A stretch of 64,000 bases of DNA from Candidatus Fredericiella danica. Lineage in GTDB: Bacteria > Chloroflexota > Anaerolineae > Caldilineales > Caldilineaceae. The stretch covers positions 75,102 to 139,101 of the forward strand of contig JADJPH010000013.1 in NCBI GenBank assembly GCA_016713335.1, written 5' to 3'. The position numbers and the translations under genes are program-made. Shown in pieces: positions 8,374 through 17,817 of this stretch (its first letter is position 1; each line of letters begins with the position of its first letter). The notes below the pieces were generated by a model. That model worked only from the letters and a program-made list of their open reading frames with translations, did not search any database and had not been told where the DNA came from.

Positions 8374-11023
8374 TCAGCGTACGACCATCCGCTCCAGCAG
8401 CCCCAGCGTCAACTGCTTGGCCGGTAGTTGCGCCGGTTCACTGTCCAATACGGGTCCGACACAGGCGGGGCAGCCCTGCTGGCAGCGGCAGCGGGTAACC
8501 AGGTCCTGTGCGGCTGCCAGCAAGGTCGGGTGCAAGTCAAATAGCTGGGCGCTAAAGCCAAGCCCGGCCGGCGTCCGCTCGAAGAGATAGAGCGTGGCCA
8601 ACTTGCCGCCGGCGCTCCCTGCGAGCCGCTGGCTCTTGTCCACATGCATGCCGAGGTCGCTGCGGTCGCACATCAGATAAAGCGGCGCCAGGTTTGCCAA
8701 TACATACGCCAACCCATCCAGACCTGTCACAAGCCGGCCTGCGGTCTCGATCCGTTGGTGGCAACTGCGACAAACCAGGACGAGGTTTTCCAAGCGATTG
8801 GCCAGCAGGTACTGTTCGTTGACCCCGCGCACGTAGCCAAAGGTGCGGAACGGCGTCTTGTGGTGCACGTCGTGCTCCTGCCCTGGTGGTTCAGGGCGCC
8901 GGCACTGCGTACAGCGGAAGCCATCGCGCTGGCGCACAGCCGCGCGGACTGCGTCCCAGTTGGGACCATAGTCGTTGACCGAATCGTACCAGAGACCCGC
9001 AGCTTCGAGCGCGCGCTGCGTCTCCGCGCTAATGGCCAGCCAGTACGCTGCCGTCTCGACCGTTTGCGGCGGATATTCCAACGGCTGCACGCCAAGCGTC
9101 TCATGGGTGTGGCGTTTGATCCGCCGGTACCCCGCCACCTGCGAGGTCACCGCCACATCCCCAAACGCGGCGCTCTCATGCGGCGTTGAACGTTCACCGT
9201 GCTGCGCCAGGACAGTCACCTGCGTATCGACCGTCGTCTCAGTGTAATAGTCCACGTTGACGGGGATCACCTCGGCCAGGAGTTGGTCGAGGTTGAGCCG
9301 TTGCACCAGGTAGCTTTGGCCCTCGTGCAAATAGATTGCGCCCTCATGCACCAGGTTGGGTGCGCTGCCACGATCGACCTGCCCGATGATATTGGGCTCA
9401 CCGGTGTTCGCCATGACCTGAATCGATACGGAGTCGGCCCCTGAACTGCGCAGGCTGACGTCGCGCGCCGGATACCCTGCGCCACTCCAAAAGAGACCGG
9501 CGCCATGTGCGTGGAGATCCCCTTCTTCCTGGAGCAGGCTGAGGACATCGCCGGTGTAGGCACTGGCGCCAAAAGGATCATCGACCGCAAAAGGCAACTC
9601 AAATGCGGCACAGCGGATCTGGTCAACCAACAGCATCAGGTTGTCGGGATTGATTAAGGCATGCTCCGGTGTCCGTTCGAACAAATACTCGGCATGCTGA
9701 ACCAGATATTGATCGAGCGCGCCGGCCGTCGCTACCAGGATCGCCAGGGCAGCGTCGCGCGTCCGGCCGGCGCGGCCCATCTGCTGCCAGGCGCTGGCGA
9801 TGGAGCCCGGATAGCCGCAAAGGACGGCAGCCTGCATTGGCCAATGTCAATCCCAAGTTCCAGGGCATTGGTTGCGACCACACCCCGCACCTCGCCGGTG
9901 CGCAGGCCTGACTCGATGGCGCGACGCTCTGCGGGCAGGTAGCCGCCGCGGTAACCGCGGATCTGGCTCTGTACGCTCGCCTGGGTCCAGCGCCACGTTT
10001 CACCACCTTCTGTCATGCCGGCGCCTGGCGCCCACTCCTGAGCGGCGGCACGCGCCGGAGCGCGCCAATTTCTCGCACATAGGTCAACAGCAGTTCAGTC
10101 GTCAGACGCGAGCGCCCAAAGACAATCGTCTGTACGCCGGCGGCGAGGATGCGAGCGGCTAGATCGGAGGCTTCCAGCGTAGCGCTGCGCCGTATGCCCT
10201 TCTCCGGGTCCAGAAGGGGCGGGTTGACAAGCAAAATGTGTTTGTCGCCGCGCGGGGCGCCGTTGTCGTCCACCAAAGCAAAAGGCGCCTCGGTCAAGCG
10301 TTCGGCAAGTTCCCGCGGATTCGCAATGGTGGCGCTCGTGCAGACAAACTGCGGCGCGGCGCCGTAGTGCGCGCAGATCCGCTGCAACCGCCGGATCACA
10401 TTGGCGACGTGGGACCCGAAGACGCCGCGGTAGGTGTGCATTTCATCCACCACCACGAAGCGCAGCCCGGCCAGAAACGCCGCCCACTGCGTGTGATAGG
10501 GAAGAATCCCAGTGTGAAGCATGTCGGGGTTCGTCAACATGAGGCGGGCACGCTTGCGAATGGCGCTCCGTTCGCTTGCGGGCGTGTCGCCGTCATAGGT
10601 GGCGATCCAACCGCCTGGCCGGCGTTGAACTTCCGGCTCACCCGCGGCCGCGGCCAACCGGCGCAGTTCCGCAAGCTGGTCCTGCGCCAGCGCTTTGGTT
10701 GGAAAGAGGTAGATTGCCCGTGCGCTGGGATCGGTGAGCAGCGCGTGGAAGACCGGCAGGTTATAGCAGAGCGTCTTGCCACTGGCCGTCGGGGTGACAA
10801 CTGCCACGTTCTGACCCGCCAGCACGGCTTCGACCGCCTGTGCCTGATGGGTGTAGAGTTGCGCGATGTTGCGCGCGTTGAGGGAATGCACGAGTCCAGG
10901 GTGCAATGTCGTGGGGATAGGCGCCAGCCGCGGCGGCTGTGCGGGCAGCGTCTGCCACGCGGCCACGGTCTCCATGAAGCGCGGGTCCCCGCGCAAATCC
11001 GCCAACAGCGCCGCCAAACTCAT
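8374..11023 (-). CDS. DEAD/DEAH-box helicase with DUF1998 and an internal HNH-like segment (two frame breaks)
   Basis: About 880 residues once breaks near 10055 and 9840 are bridged. The first part has Walker A (TPTASGKT), DEMH motif II (VVVDEMHTYRGVFGSH) and CTSATIANP. The middle gives IRGYRGGYLPAERR and NALELGIDIG; the last part has QQMGRAGR motif VI, and ends with the Cys cluster CRCQQGCPAC of DUF1998. The set resembles YprA/MrfA-type DNA repair helicases. Unusually, a CxxC plus HH plus N plus CxxCH module (RDGFRCTQCRRP, DVHHKTPF, ENLVLVCRSCHQRIE) lies in the C-terminal region, as in HNH nucleases. The ATG at 11023 was chosen because helicase homology starts there (MSLAALLADLRG); the frame is open to 11140. 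Upstream lies the intergenic word AACACAGAGAACACAAAG. Confidence 0.8.
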
Positions 11024-11145
11024 CGCCTTTGTGTTCTCTGTGTTCTTTGTGGTTAACTCGTGTGTTTGTTTTCCAGACAAATTCACGCTAAACTCAAGCC
11101 ATGATAGCACGTTTGTTCGGTTGTTCCAACCAGGGGGCATGAGCC

Positions 11146-12264
11146 TTGGCCGAGCCAGTGATTGAAGTTTCCGTTGCGCAGGTGCGGCGCTACCGCCTGC
11201 TGCGCAACGGTCTATTTAGCCCCTTCGCATCCCCCACTGCCGCCGCTGCGGCGCTCTGCGGCGTGCAGGCGCAGATCGAGCCGGCCGCCGGCCTCGCGCT
11301 GTGGAATCGCACCACCGGTCTGACCGAAAGCCGGTTTGAAGCGATGCTCTATGAGGAACGGTCACTCGTCAAACTTTGGGGCCAGCGCGGTACGCTTCAC
11401 CTGTATCCCAGCGCAGAATGGCCGCTTGTGCACAGCATGTTGGCAGCCAATCAGACCTGGTGGGGAAGGACGGCTGAACGCGAGGAGCGGCTTGATGAGT
11501 ACAACCAACTCGTAGAGCAGGTGGCCGAGATCCTGCGCCAGCGTACGGTGATGGGGCGACGAGACCTGCGCGGTTCCGAGATCAAGCTGGACGATGAACA
11601 TCTCTCCCCCTGGGGCGGTGTTTTCTCCGACCTGGTGCGGCGCGGCTATGCGTGCCATGCCGGCCGGATGGGCGGTGAAGGCGTCTTTGCGGCGCGCGAG
11701 GTGTGGCTTCCCAACCTGGATTGGCAGCCGCCGCCGCCCGAAGCGGCCAATGTCGCGGCGGCCCGGCGCTTTCTGCATACCTTTGGCCCGTCAACCCAGC
11801 AGGACTTTATCTACTGGCGCGGGTCACGCGGTGGATTCGGCCGGCAGTGGTGGGCAGCTCTCGCCAATGATACCGTTGAAGTGTCGGTTGCGGGGCGCCC
11901 AATGTGGATCTTGCGGGAAGATCTTGCCGACCTGTTGGCGCCGCCGGATGAACTCACCGGTCATGTGCGGATGTTGGGGCGCTTCGAGCCAATGCTCCTC
12001 AGTCAGAAAGAAAACAGTTGGATCGTGCCACCCCACGCAGACAAACAGGTCATTCGCCCTGCAGGGCACATCGAAGCGATCCTATTGGTCGAGGGCCAGG
12101 CTGTGGCCACGTGGCGGTATGCCCGCAAGGGGCGGGGGCTAGTCATCACGGTAGACCGGTTTCCTGAATGGCGGGCTCGGTTCCGGCGTCCCGTTGAGCG
12201 GGTGGTGCAACAGGTGGCAGCCTTTTTTGAAATGCCGCTTGTCGCACTGGAGGGGGTTCGCTGA
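11146..12264 (+). CDS. Winged-helix DNA-binding protein, HTH_42 (DUF1006) type
   Basis: 372 residues starting at TTG (11146), preceded by GGGGG about 11 bases upstream; the nearby ATG at 11138 is out of frame. The pattern ALCGVQAQIEPAAGLALWNR, then KLWGQRGTLHLYPSAEW and a central FGPSTQQDFIYW is typical of the winged-helix family that includes YcaQ-type glycosylase relatives. The C-terminal third has the usual LLGRFEPMLLSQ-like core (MLGRFEPMLLSQKEN). The family contains DNA glycosylases acting on crosslinks, but activity is not certain here. It is divergent from the helicase gene, with about 120 bases between. Confidence 0.75.
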   Translation: MAEPVIEVSVAQVRRYRLLRNGLFSPFASPTAAAAALCGVQAQIEPAAGLALWNRTTGLTESRFEAMLYEERSLVKLWGQRGTLHLYPSAEWPLVHSMLAANQTWWGRTAEREERLDEYNQLVEQVAEILRQRTVMGRRDLRGSEIKLDDEHLSPWGGVFSDLVRRGYACHAGRMGGEGVFAAREVWLPNLDWQPPPPEAANVAAARRFLHTFGPSTQQDFIYWRGSRGGFGRQWWAALANDTVEVSVAGRPMWILREDLADLLAPPDELTGHVRMLGRFEPMLLSQKENSWIVPPHADKQVIRPAGHIEAILLVEGQAVATWRYARKGRGLVITVDRFPEWRARFRRPVERVVQQVAAFFEMPLVALEGVR

Positions 12265-12278
12265 CATCTGCCCCCGGT

Positions 12279-12308
12279 TTGGCGAAATGGCTGCCCCTCC
12301 GCCATAAT
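12279..12308 (+). promoter_or_regulatory. Possible promoter for the phosphatidyltransferase gene
   Basis: TTGGCG (12279-12284) and CATAAT (12303-12308) are separated by 18 bases just after the winged-helix stop. This would leave a leader of about 55 bases before the ATG at 12370, which has GGGGAG upstream. Match quality is moderate. Confidence 0.35.
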
Positions 12309-12369
12309 CAGCGGCCATAGAGGTTGGAATCTGACCGGCAATTCGGGTGCAATCCGGGGAGTATCGCCC

Positions 12370-12972
<603 letters not shown>

Positions 12973-13030
12973 ATGTGGGCCACGATTGTAAAAGCCTGGC
13001 ACATTCTGATGGCGTCTGCACGAGCAGGGG

Positions 13031-13561
13031 TTGTGGGTGACGCTGCAGTGGGCCTGGGGACGCGGCATCTCCAAACTGACCGGTGTGCCGATGCTCGCTT
13101 ACAGCCGGGTCACGCCTCAGGTCTATGTGGGGCCGCAATACAACCAGCGGGGAAAGAAGTTGCTGGAAAGTGAAGGCGTCAACGCGGATGTCAATCTGCG
13201 CATCGAGTATGACGACGCAGCGCACGGTCTGGCGCTGGAGCACTACTGCCATCTGCCGACAGTGGACGATGACGGGCCGAGTCCCGAACATTTTCAGAAG
13301 GGTGTGGACTTTATCGACGGTGTGGTTCGCAACGGGGGGAAGGTCTACATTCACTGCAAGGCGGGGGTCGGCCGCGCGCCCACCATGGCGGCGGCCTATT
13401 TCATCAGCACGGGTATGACCGCCACTGAGGCGCTTGCGCTCATCAAAGAAACTCGCCCATTTATCACGCCCACGCGCCCGCAGATCGAGGCGCTCCAGCG
13501 GTATGAGACATATGTAAAAGGAAATGGGAGAACGAACGAATCATCAGGAGTCTTCCCTTAG
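13031..13561 (+). CDS. Dual-specificity protein/lipid phosphatase (PTPMT1-like)
   Basis: 176 residues. The P-loop HCKAGVGRAPT matches the HCx5R(S/T) catalytic motif, with the general acid Asp probably in TVDDDGPSPEHF. PQVYVGPQYN at the N-terminal side and the C-terminal helix TRPQIEALQRYE are typical of DSP folds. Start choice is open: TTG at 13031 is used; an ATG at 12973 lies in another frame and a further indel may hide the true start. Placement directly after a CDP-alcohol phosphatidyltransferase suggests it removes phosphate from phosphatidylglycerol phosphate, as PTPMT1 does in mitochondria; this is inference. Its 3' end overlaps the convergent GNAT gene by 18 bases. Confidence 0.8.
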   Translation: MWVTLQWAWGRGISKLTGVPMLAYSRVTPQVYVGPQYNQRGKKLLESEGVNADVNLRIEYDDAAHGLALEHYCHLPTVDDDGPSPEHFQKGVDFIDGVVRNGGKVYIHCKAGVGRAPTMAAAYFISTGMTATEALALIKETRPFITPTRPQIEALQRYETYVKGNGRTNESSGVFP

Positions 13562-14068
13562 CACCCCCATCTGCACCAAATCCACGTATCGTCCATTGCT
13601 CCACACGTGCTGCCGCAGGCGTCCTTCTTCCACAAAGCCGCAGGCGCGGTAGGCGCGCTGTGCTCGTTCGTTGTCAGCGTTCACCTGGAGCCAGATCTTG
13701 CGCAGATTGCGAAGGCGGAAGCCGTAGTCCAGGAGGAGCGCAATCGCCTCACGGCCATAGCCTTTGCCCCAGTATGCCTTGTCACCAATGGTGATGCCGA
13801 GTTCTGCGGTGTGGGCGACGTCATCGAAACGGAAAAGCGCACATTGGCCGATGAAGCGGTCGTCCACTTCGATGGCAAAGCCTGGCCCGTTGCGACCACC
13901 TTTGGCTGCCTCCGCATCGAATTCCGCCTGGAGCCGTTCGAGGGATTGAGGGTAGGGCGGATCGCCGCCGCCCGCCAGTTCCACTGCCACGTCGTTGTTA
14001 AAGCGACAGAGTTGTTCCAGGTCATCGCGCCGAAAGGCACGTAACGTCACGCGCGGTCCCGTCAGCAT
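13544..14068 (-). CDS. GNAT N-acetyltransferase, RimJ/RimL type
   Basis: 174 residues from the ATG at 14068 (MLTGPRVTLRAFRRDDLEQL); the frame stays open upstream but that is the other-frame shadow of the DUF423 gene. The order VTLRAFRRDDLEQLCRF, FAIEVDDRFIGQCALFRFD, YWGKGYGREAIALLLDYGF (acetyl-CoA loop, G-K-G-Y-G) and NERAQRAYRACGFVEEGRLR is that of RimJ/RimL-like enzymes acting on protein N termini or small amines. The DUF423 stop TAA is separated from this ATG by one base, so the two are translationally coupled. Confidence 0.85.
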   Translation of the reverse strand: MLTGPRVTLRAFRRDDLEQLCRFNNDVAVELAGGGDPPYPQSLERLQAEFDAEAAKGGRNGPGFAIEVDDRFIGQCALFRFDDVAHTAELGITIGDKAYWGKGYGREAIALLLDYGFRLRNLRKIWLQVNADNERAQRAYRACGFVEEGRLRQHVWSNGRYVDLVQMGVLREDS

Positions 14069-14069
14069 C

Positions 14070-14450
14070 TTACTTTGCCTGCCACGCTGCAAAGGCGAGC
14101 AGCAGCCAGCCCACGATAAACGCGACGCCGCCGATCGGTGTGATGGCGCCCAGCCAACGTTGGCCGGTGAAGGCCATAATGAACAGACTGCCTGAAAAGA
14201 ACAGAATGCCCACGAGGAAGAGCCAGCCGCTCCACACCGGCAGCCGGCTGGTAGGCCAATGGGTGAGCGCCAGCACCACAACAAAGAGCGCCAGGGTATG
14301 GAAGAACATGTATTGCACGCCGGTCTGATAGTTGGCCAACATGCTTTCTTCGACGCGCCCGCGCAGCGCATGCGCACCGAACGCCCCCAACCCAACCGAC
14401 AGGAAAGGGCAGCAAAGACTGGCAACGATAAAAAAGAGACCGGGATCCAC
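14070..14450 (-). CDS. DUF423 small integral membrane protein (YgdD-like)
   Basis: About 126 residues from a GTG at 14450, the usual length for DUF423; the frame is open to 14522, so the start is uncertain, and no clear ribosome-binding motif helps. Core signature GLGAFGAHALRGRVEESMLANYQTGVQYMFFHTLAL and four hydrophobic segments are seen, including WSGWLFLVGILFFSGSLF and FIVGWLLLAFAAW. The function of the family is unknown. Confidence 0.75.
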   Translation of the reverse strand: MDPGLFFIVASLCCPFLSVGLGAFGAHALRGRVEESMLANYQTGVQYMFFHTLALFVVVLALTHWPTSRLPVWSGWLFLVGILFFSGSLFIMAFTGQRWLGAITPIGGVAFIVGWLLLAFAAWQAK

Positions 14451-14654
14451 GGCCGGGGCAAGGCCGGGAGCAAAGACCACAATAAGCCGGCAGAATTGAG
14501 GAGAGGATTGTAGCAGAGACAAAGATTAAGCCACTCTTCCCAACAGCCCTCTGCAACGCCAAGAGTGCACTGTCTCCCTTCGCCTTTAGCTCTTTGTCTC
14601 TTTGCCTTTGCAGCCCTCCCGCCTGCGGCCAAGGTGCCTGTCTTCGGTCGTCGC

Positions 14655-15590
14655 CTAGGCTGCGCGCTCGGGCCCGTCGGCGTAGGCCCGCGAGCCGGCT
14701 TTGTCCAGCAGATTGAACGCCTGCGTCACTTGCGCAGGACCGATGTCACCGGCCATGAGCGCGCCAAATTGTGCGCCAACCTGGGCATCATTAAGCGCAT
14801 GCAGCAGGGGCAGGCTCTTCTTTTTGCGCAGGATATCGTTACCCGCGGCTTTGCCGGTCACCGCCGGGTCGCCCCAGATGCCAAGAATGTCATCCTGAAT
14901 CTGAAATGCCAGCCCGATCGCCTGGCCAAAGCGTTGGAGCGACGCATCTTGCGCGGGCGTGGCGCCGCCCACGAGCGCGCCGATCGCAACCGATGCCCCC
15001 ACGAGCGCCGCGGTCTTGCCTTGAATCATCCGCATGTACTCTGGCACGGTCACGTCTCCCCGCTGCTCAAAGCTCATGTCCAGGTATTGACCTTCGGTGA
15101 GTGCAACACAGGTCTCCGTGAAGATTTGTAATGCGCGCAGCACCGTTGCGTCAGCCACTTTGTGACCTGTCATGCGCTGCATCGATGCAAAGGCCAGCGC
15201 AAACATCCCGTCACCGACGTTGATTGCCTGTGGTTCGCCCCACAGCACCCACACCGTCGCCCGGTGCCGGCGCGTCTCATCGCCATCCTCGATATCGTCG
15301 TGGACAAGTGAGAAGTTGTGCAGAATCTCGATGGCGGCGGCGGCCGGCAGCGCCTGAGCGGGGTCGCCGCCGGTCTCTGCGCATGCCAGCAGACAGAGCA
15401 ACGGGCGCAGACGTTTGCCTGCAGCCGCGTGATCCGCCTGAAAAGTCTGGTTCAGCCACCCCATGTGATATTGCATCATGCCGTAGTAGGCCGCCAATGC
15501 CGGCTCGTCACCGCTGAGCATAGCCCGCATCTCGCTTTCAATGGCCGGTAGCCAGCGGGTGGAGAAATCGCGCAGTGTTTCTTGCGTCAT
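14655..15590 (-). CDS. Polyprenyl (farnesyl/geranylgeranyl) diphosphate synthase
   Basis: 311 residues. Both aspartate-rich motifs are present: FARM SLVHDDIEDGDETRRH and SARM LAFQIQDDILGIWGD; GKRLRPLL is the N-terminal substrate-binding motif. The residues before FARM (EILHNFSLVHDD) have a bulky Phe four positions upstream, which usually limits chain length, but product length cannot be fixed by eye. The C terminus after SRAYADGPERAA is shorter than typical. It lies directly downstream of IPP isomerase, giving a small isoprenoid operon. Confidence 0.88.
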   Translation of the reverse strand: MTQETLRDFSTRWLPAIESEMRAMLSGDEPALAAYYGMMQYHMGWLNQTFQADHAAAGKRLRPLLCLLACAETGGDPAQALPAAAAIEILHNFSLVHDDIEDGDETRRHRATVWVLWGEPQAINVGDGMFALAFASMQRMTGHKVADATVLRALQIFTETCVALTEGQYLDMSFEQRGDVTVPEYMRMIQGKTAALVGASVAIGALVGGATPAQDASLQRFGQAIGLAFQIQDDILGIWGDPAVTGKAAGNDILRKKKSLPLLHALNDAQVGAQFGALMAGDIGPAQVTQAFNLLDKAGSRAYADGPERAA

Positions 15591-15629
15591 GATCGGATCC
15601 CTGTGTCTTTGTGCGTGGCTGTGATTGAC

Positions 15630-16703
15630 CTAACTTACGCGCACCAGGACGCCTGGCTGGCGCAAAGCGTCCAAACTGCCTGCGCCGCTGCAGAACATCG
15701 CAATTCGCATCTCCGTCAGCAGCAGTTCCATCTCCTCAGCGACTGCTTCGGCGGAGTCGACGGCGCGTTTGAGAAAGGGTGAGGCAAGACCGACCAAATC
15801 GGCGCCCAGTGCGCAACACTTGGCAATATCCTGACCGGTGCGGATGCCACCGCTGGCAAAAATGGCGACATCCGGGCGCCGGAGGCTGTCGCGCGTGGTG
15901 CGCACCGCCTCCAGGCTTTCGGCAGTCGGAATCCCCCAATTTGCAAACGACCCTGCGAGCCGGCGCAGTCGCTCAGTGGGGGCGCGGTGCATCTCCACCT
16001 GGCTCCACGACGTACCCCCGGCGCCTGCCACATCGATGCCCTTCACACCTACTTCGATCAGGCGCCGCGCGGTTTGTGCACTGATCCCCCAGCCAACTTC
16101 CTTGATGATGACGGGACAACCGACGGTCTGCACCACTTCACCAATTTTACCAAGCAGCCCTTTCCAATTTGTGTCGCCTTCCGCCTGGACGGCCTCCTGG
16201 AGGGGGTTCAAGTGGAGGATGAGTGCATCGGCTTCGATCATCTCCACTGCGCGGCGGCATTGATCCACCGTGTAGCCGTAATTGAACTGCACCGCACCCA
16301 GGTTCGCCATCAAGAAGATATCGGGCGCCACATCACGGACGCGAAATGTGGCACTGATTTCGCCGTGTTCGATCCCGGCGCGCTGGCTCCCAACCCCCAT
16401 GGCGACGCCGCAAGTTTGTGCGGCTTCGGCCAGGTTGCGATTGATCTGACCGGCTAGCCGTGTCCCACCGGTCATTGAACTGACCAATAGCGGGGCGGCA
16501 AGCCGCTTGCCCAAAACCGCCACGCCGGTGTCGATCTCCGTCAGGTCAAGTTCCGGCAGCGCCTGGTGGACCAGCCGGAGCCGTTCGAGGCCTGTCGTCA
16601 ATTGTGGAAACTCGACATCTTCCTCCAGGTTGATGCGGATGTGGTCTGCCTTGCGCTGGTCAATGGTCAAGCCGCGCCTCGTTTCGGTTGATCTGCCCGG
16701 CAT
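15630..16703 (-). CDS. fni: Type 2 isopentenyl-diphosphate delta-isomerase (FMN)
   Basis: 357 residues. Motifs of the FMN-dependent isomerase: RKADHIRINLEEDV near the N terminus, PLLVSSMTGGT, GVGSQRAGIEH, NLGAVQFNYG, LHLNPLQEAVQAEGDTNW, VIIKEVGWGIS and the FMN phosphate loops DVAGAGGTSW and FASGGIRTGQDIAK. It interconverts IPP and DMAPP, feeding the prenyl synthase encoded 39 bases downstream. An extended -10 promoter sits about 40 bases upstream. Confidence 0.93.
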   Translation of the reverse strand: MPGRSTETRRGLTIDQRKADHIRINLEEDVEFPQLTTGLERLRLVHQALPELDLTEIDTGVAVLGKRLAAPLLVSSMTGGTRLAGQINRNLAEAAQTCGVAMGVGSQRAGIEHGEISATFRVRDVAPDIFLMANLGAVQFNYGYTVDQCRRAVEMIEADALILHLNPLQEAVQAEGDTNWKGLLGKIGEVVQTVGCPVIIKEVGWGISAQTARRLIEVGVKGIDVAGAGGTSWSQVEMHRAPTERLRRLAGSFANWGIPTAESLEAVRTTRDSLRRPDVAIFASGGIRTGQDIAKCCALGADLVGLASPFLKRAVDSAEAVAEEMELLLTEMRIAMFCSGAGSLDALRQPGVLVRVS

Positions 16704-16745
16704 CTGCCAGGGCCGACGCAGAAGGATAGTGTGAGCTATTGTGCC

Positions 16746-16754
16746 AGTATACCA
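16746..16754 (-). promoter_or_regulatory. Extended -10 promoter for fni and the prenyl synthase
   Basis: On the minus strand TGG precedes TATACT (16751-16746). The expected start lies about 35 bases upstream of the fni ATG at 16703. No convincing -35 is present, which matches the extended -10 class seen elsewhere in the window. Confidence 0.5.
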
Positions 16755-16973
16755 AGAAAAGGCCGTGCGCGCATTAGGCCCACTTCAACTTGGAGACCTT
16801 CAGTCAGATACTTCGCATTTTGCTCACCCGTACTTTTGCCATGTTCGCACCTGCCTCCCCTAAGCAACGGCGCAGCACCGGGAAGCCACCGCCGAGGCGT
16901 ACGGTCAATTCGCCCACCCAATCCCACGCGATTACCCTAGAAAAATCGCTTACTATGCGCAAGACTTGTCAGA

Positions 16974-17019
16974 TTTCCCAAATTTTGACAGCTTGTTTCC
17001 CAAATTTTGTTAATTTCCC
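16974..17019 (+). repeat. Direct repeats TTTCCCAAATTTTG upstream of the mraZ promoter
   Basis: TTTCCCAAATTTTG occurs at 16974-16987 and again at 16996-17009 (22-base period), with a third partial TTTCCC at 17014-17019. They end four bases before the -35 hexamer of the mraZ promoter. Each contains TCCCA, the complement of the TGGGA half-site used in the operator downstream. The rest of the 16755-17022 intergenic stretch shows nothing else recognisable. Confidence 0.5.
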
Positions 17020-17022
17020 TAC

Positions 17023-17051
17023 TAGACAACGAGGGGGAAGTGTATTACAAT
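17023..17051 (+). promoter_or_regulatory. Promoter of the dcw cluster
   Basis: TAGACA (17023-17028), a 17-base spacer and TACAAT (17046-17051) form a sigma70-type promoter with five of six matches in each hexamer. The expected start falls at about 17058, inside the triple TGGG operator. Confidence 0.65.
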
Positions 17052-17052
17052 G

Positions 17053-17077
17053 TGGGACGTAATGGGTGAAAGTGGGG
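17053..17077 (+). promoter_or_regulatory. MraZ operator: three TGGGN repeats at 10-bp period
   Basis: TGGGA (17053-17057), TGGGT (17063-17067) and TGGGG (17073-17077) are separated by exactly five bases each. In E. coli and Mycoplasma MraZ binds direct TGGG(N) repeats with 5-base spacers to repress its own operon. Here the array begins two bases after the -10 element and covers the expected start site, ideal for autorepression. Arrangement seen in sequence; function by homology. Confidence 0.75.
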
Positions 17078-17179
17078 CAAAATATTGAAGTTTCCCCACG
17101 AAATGCGGCGAATGTGGGAAGCCACGGCGCCGGCGCCCATCGTGGACACGAGAGTTACCTGTTGTTCGGGGTGTTTCTA

Positions 17180-17253
17180 TGTAATGTGTGGTGCGCAGTG
17201 CGCACATACTTGCCGCACCAGGTATGAACCTGCTCATTGCGCATCACCCATTA
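17180..17253. repeat. Imperfect intergenic palindrome in the mraZ leader
   Basis: Arms at 17180-17199 (GTAATGTGTGGTGCGCAGTG) and 17234-17253 pair with about 16 of 20 positions. It lies in the roughly 240-base untranslated leader between the promoter and mraZ. It is one of several palindromes made of repeated short words at gene junctions in this window. Confidence 0.55.
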
Positions 17254-17299
17254 CGAACTCCGCCGACGCACAGCATCGTAGATAGACAATGGCGCAATT

Positions 17300-17734
17300 A
17301 TGTTTCTCGGCGAGTACACCCACAACCTGGATAGCAAAGGGCGCTTGACCATTCCGGCCAAGTTTCGTGCTTCCTTTGCACAGGGGTTGGTGGTGACCCG
17401 CAACCCGGCCGATCAGTGTTTGTTGGTCTTCCCTCGTGACGAGTGGGATAAACTGGCCGAAAAAGTCAGTGCCTTGCCGTTAACCGACCCGCGCTCTGCG
17501 CAATTCCGTCGGGCCTTTTTTAGTGCGGCAGAAGACCTCGAACCGGACGGGCAGGGGCGCATCCTCCTCGGGCAACGGTTGCGAGAACACGCAAAGATTG
17601 AAACCGACGTCATCATCGCCGGTCAGAATAAATTCCTGGAGCTCTGGACGCCCACTTTGTGGGACGAGAAGGTGCTCAAAGAAATCAACAGCGCCGATTT
17701 TTCGAGCGATTTTTATAGTGCATTGAGCTTGTAA
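17300..17734 (+). CDS. mraZ: Transcriptional regulator MraZ
   Basis: 144 residues, the normal length. It holds two SpoVT-AbrB-like halves: MFLGEYTHNLDSKGRLTIPAKFR and the second FSAAEDLEPDGQGRILLGQRLREH, both with the DxxGR signature. MraZ forms ring oligomers that bind TGGG repeats upstream of its own gene; a matching triple repeat lies at 17053-17077. It is the first gene of the division and cell-wall cluster. The ATG has only a weak ribosome-binding motif. Confidence 0.95.
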   Translation: MFLGEYTHNLDSKGRLTIPAKFRASFAQGLVVTRNPADQCLLVFPRDEWDKLAEKVSALPLTDPRSAQFRRAFFSAAEDLEPDGQGRILLGQRLREHAKIETDVIIAGQNKFLELWTPTLWDEKVLKEINSADFSSDFYSALSL

Positions 17735-17817
17735 CGCCCTATGGCGCAAGCACCCTTGCTTCATTCACTCAGCCGGAAAGCTTTGCTTCTGGCTGATTTG
17801 GGCACCTTAACCAGAGA

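Noticed and set aside
10238..11056. Long plus-strand open frame opposite the helicase
   Set aside because: High-GC antisense shadow; no motif, and the helicase frame on the other strand explains the stretch.
14068..14632. Upstream extension of the GNAT frame (about 188 extra residues)
   Set aside because: It runs antisense-free but out of frame through the DUF423 gene; composition is Trp/Cys/Ser-rich and homology starts only at the ATG at 14068.
15590..16703. Frame break at the C terminus of the prenyl synthase
   Set aside because: The C terminus is short, but no alternative frame restores a better family ending.
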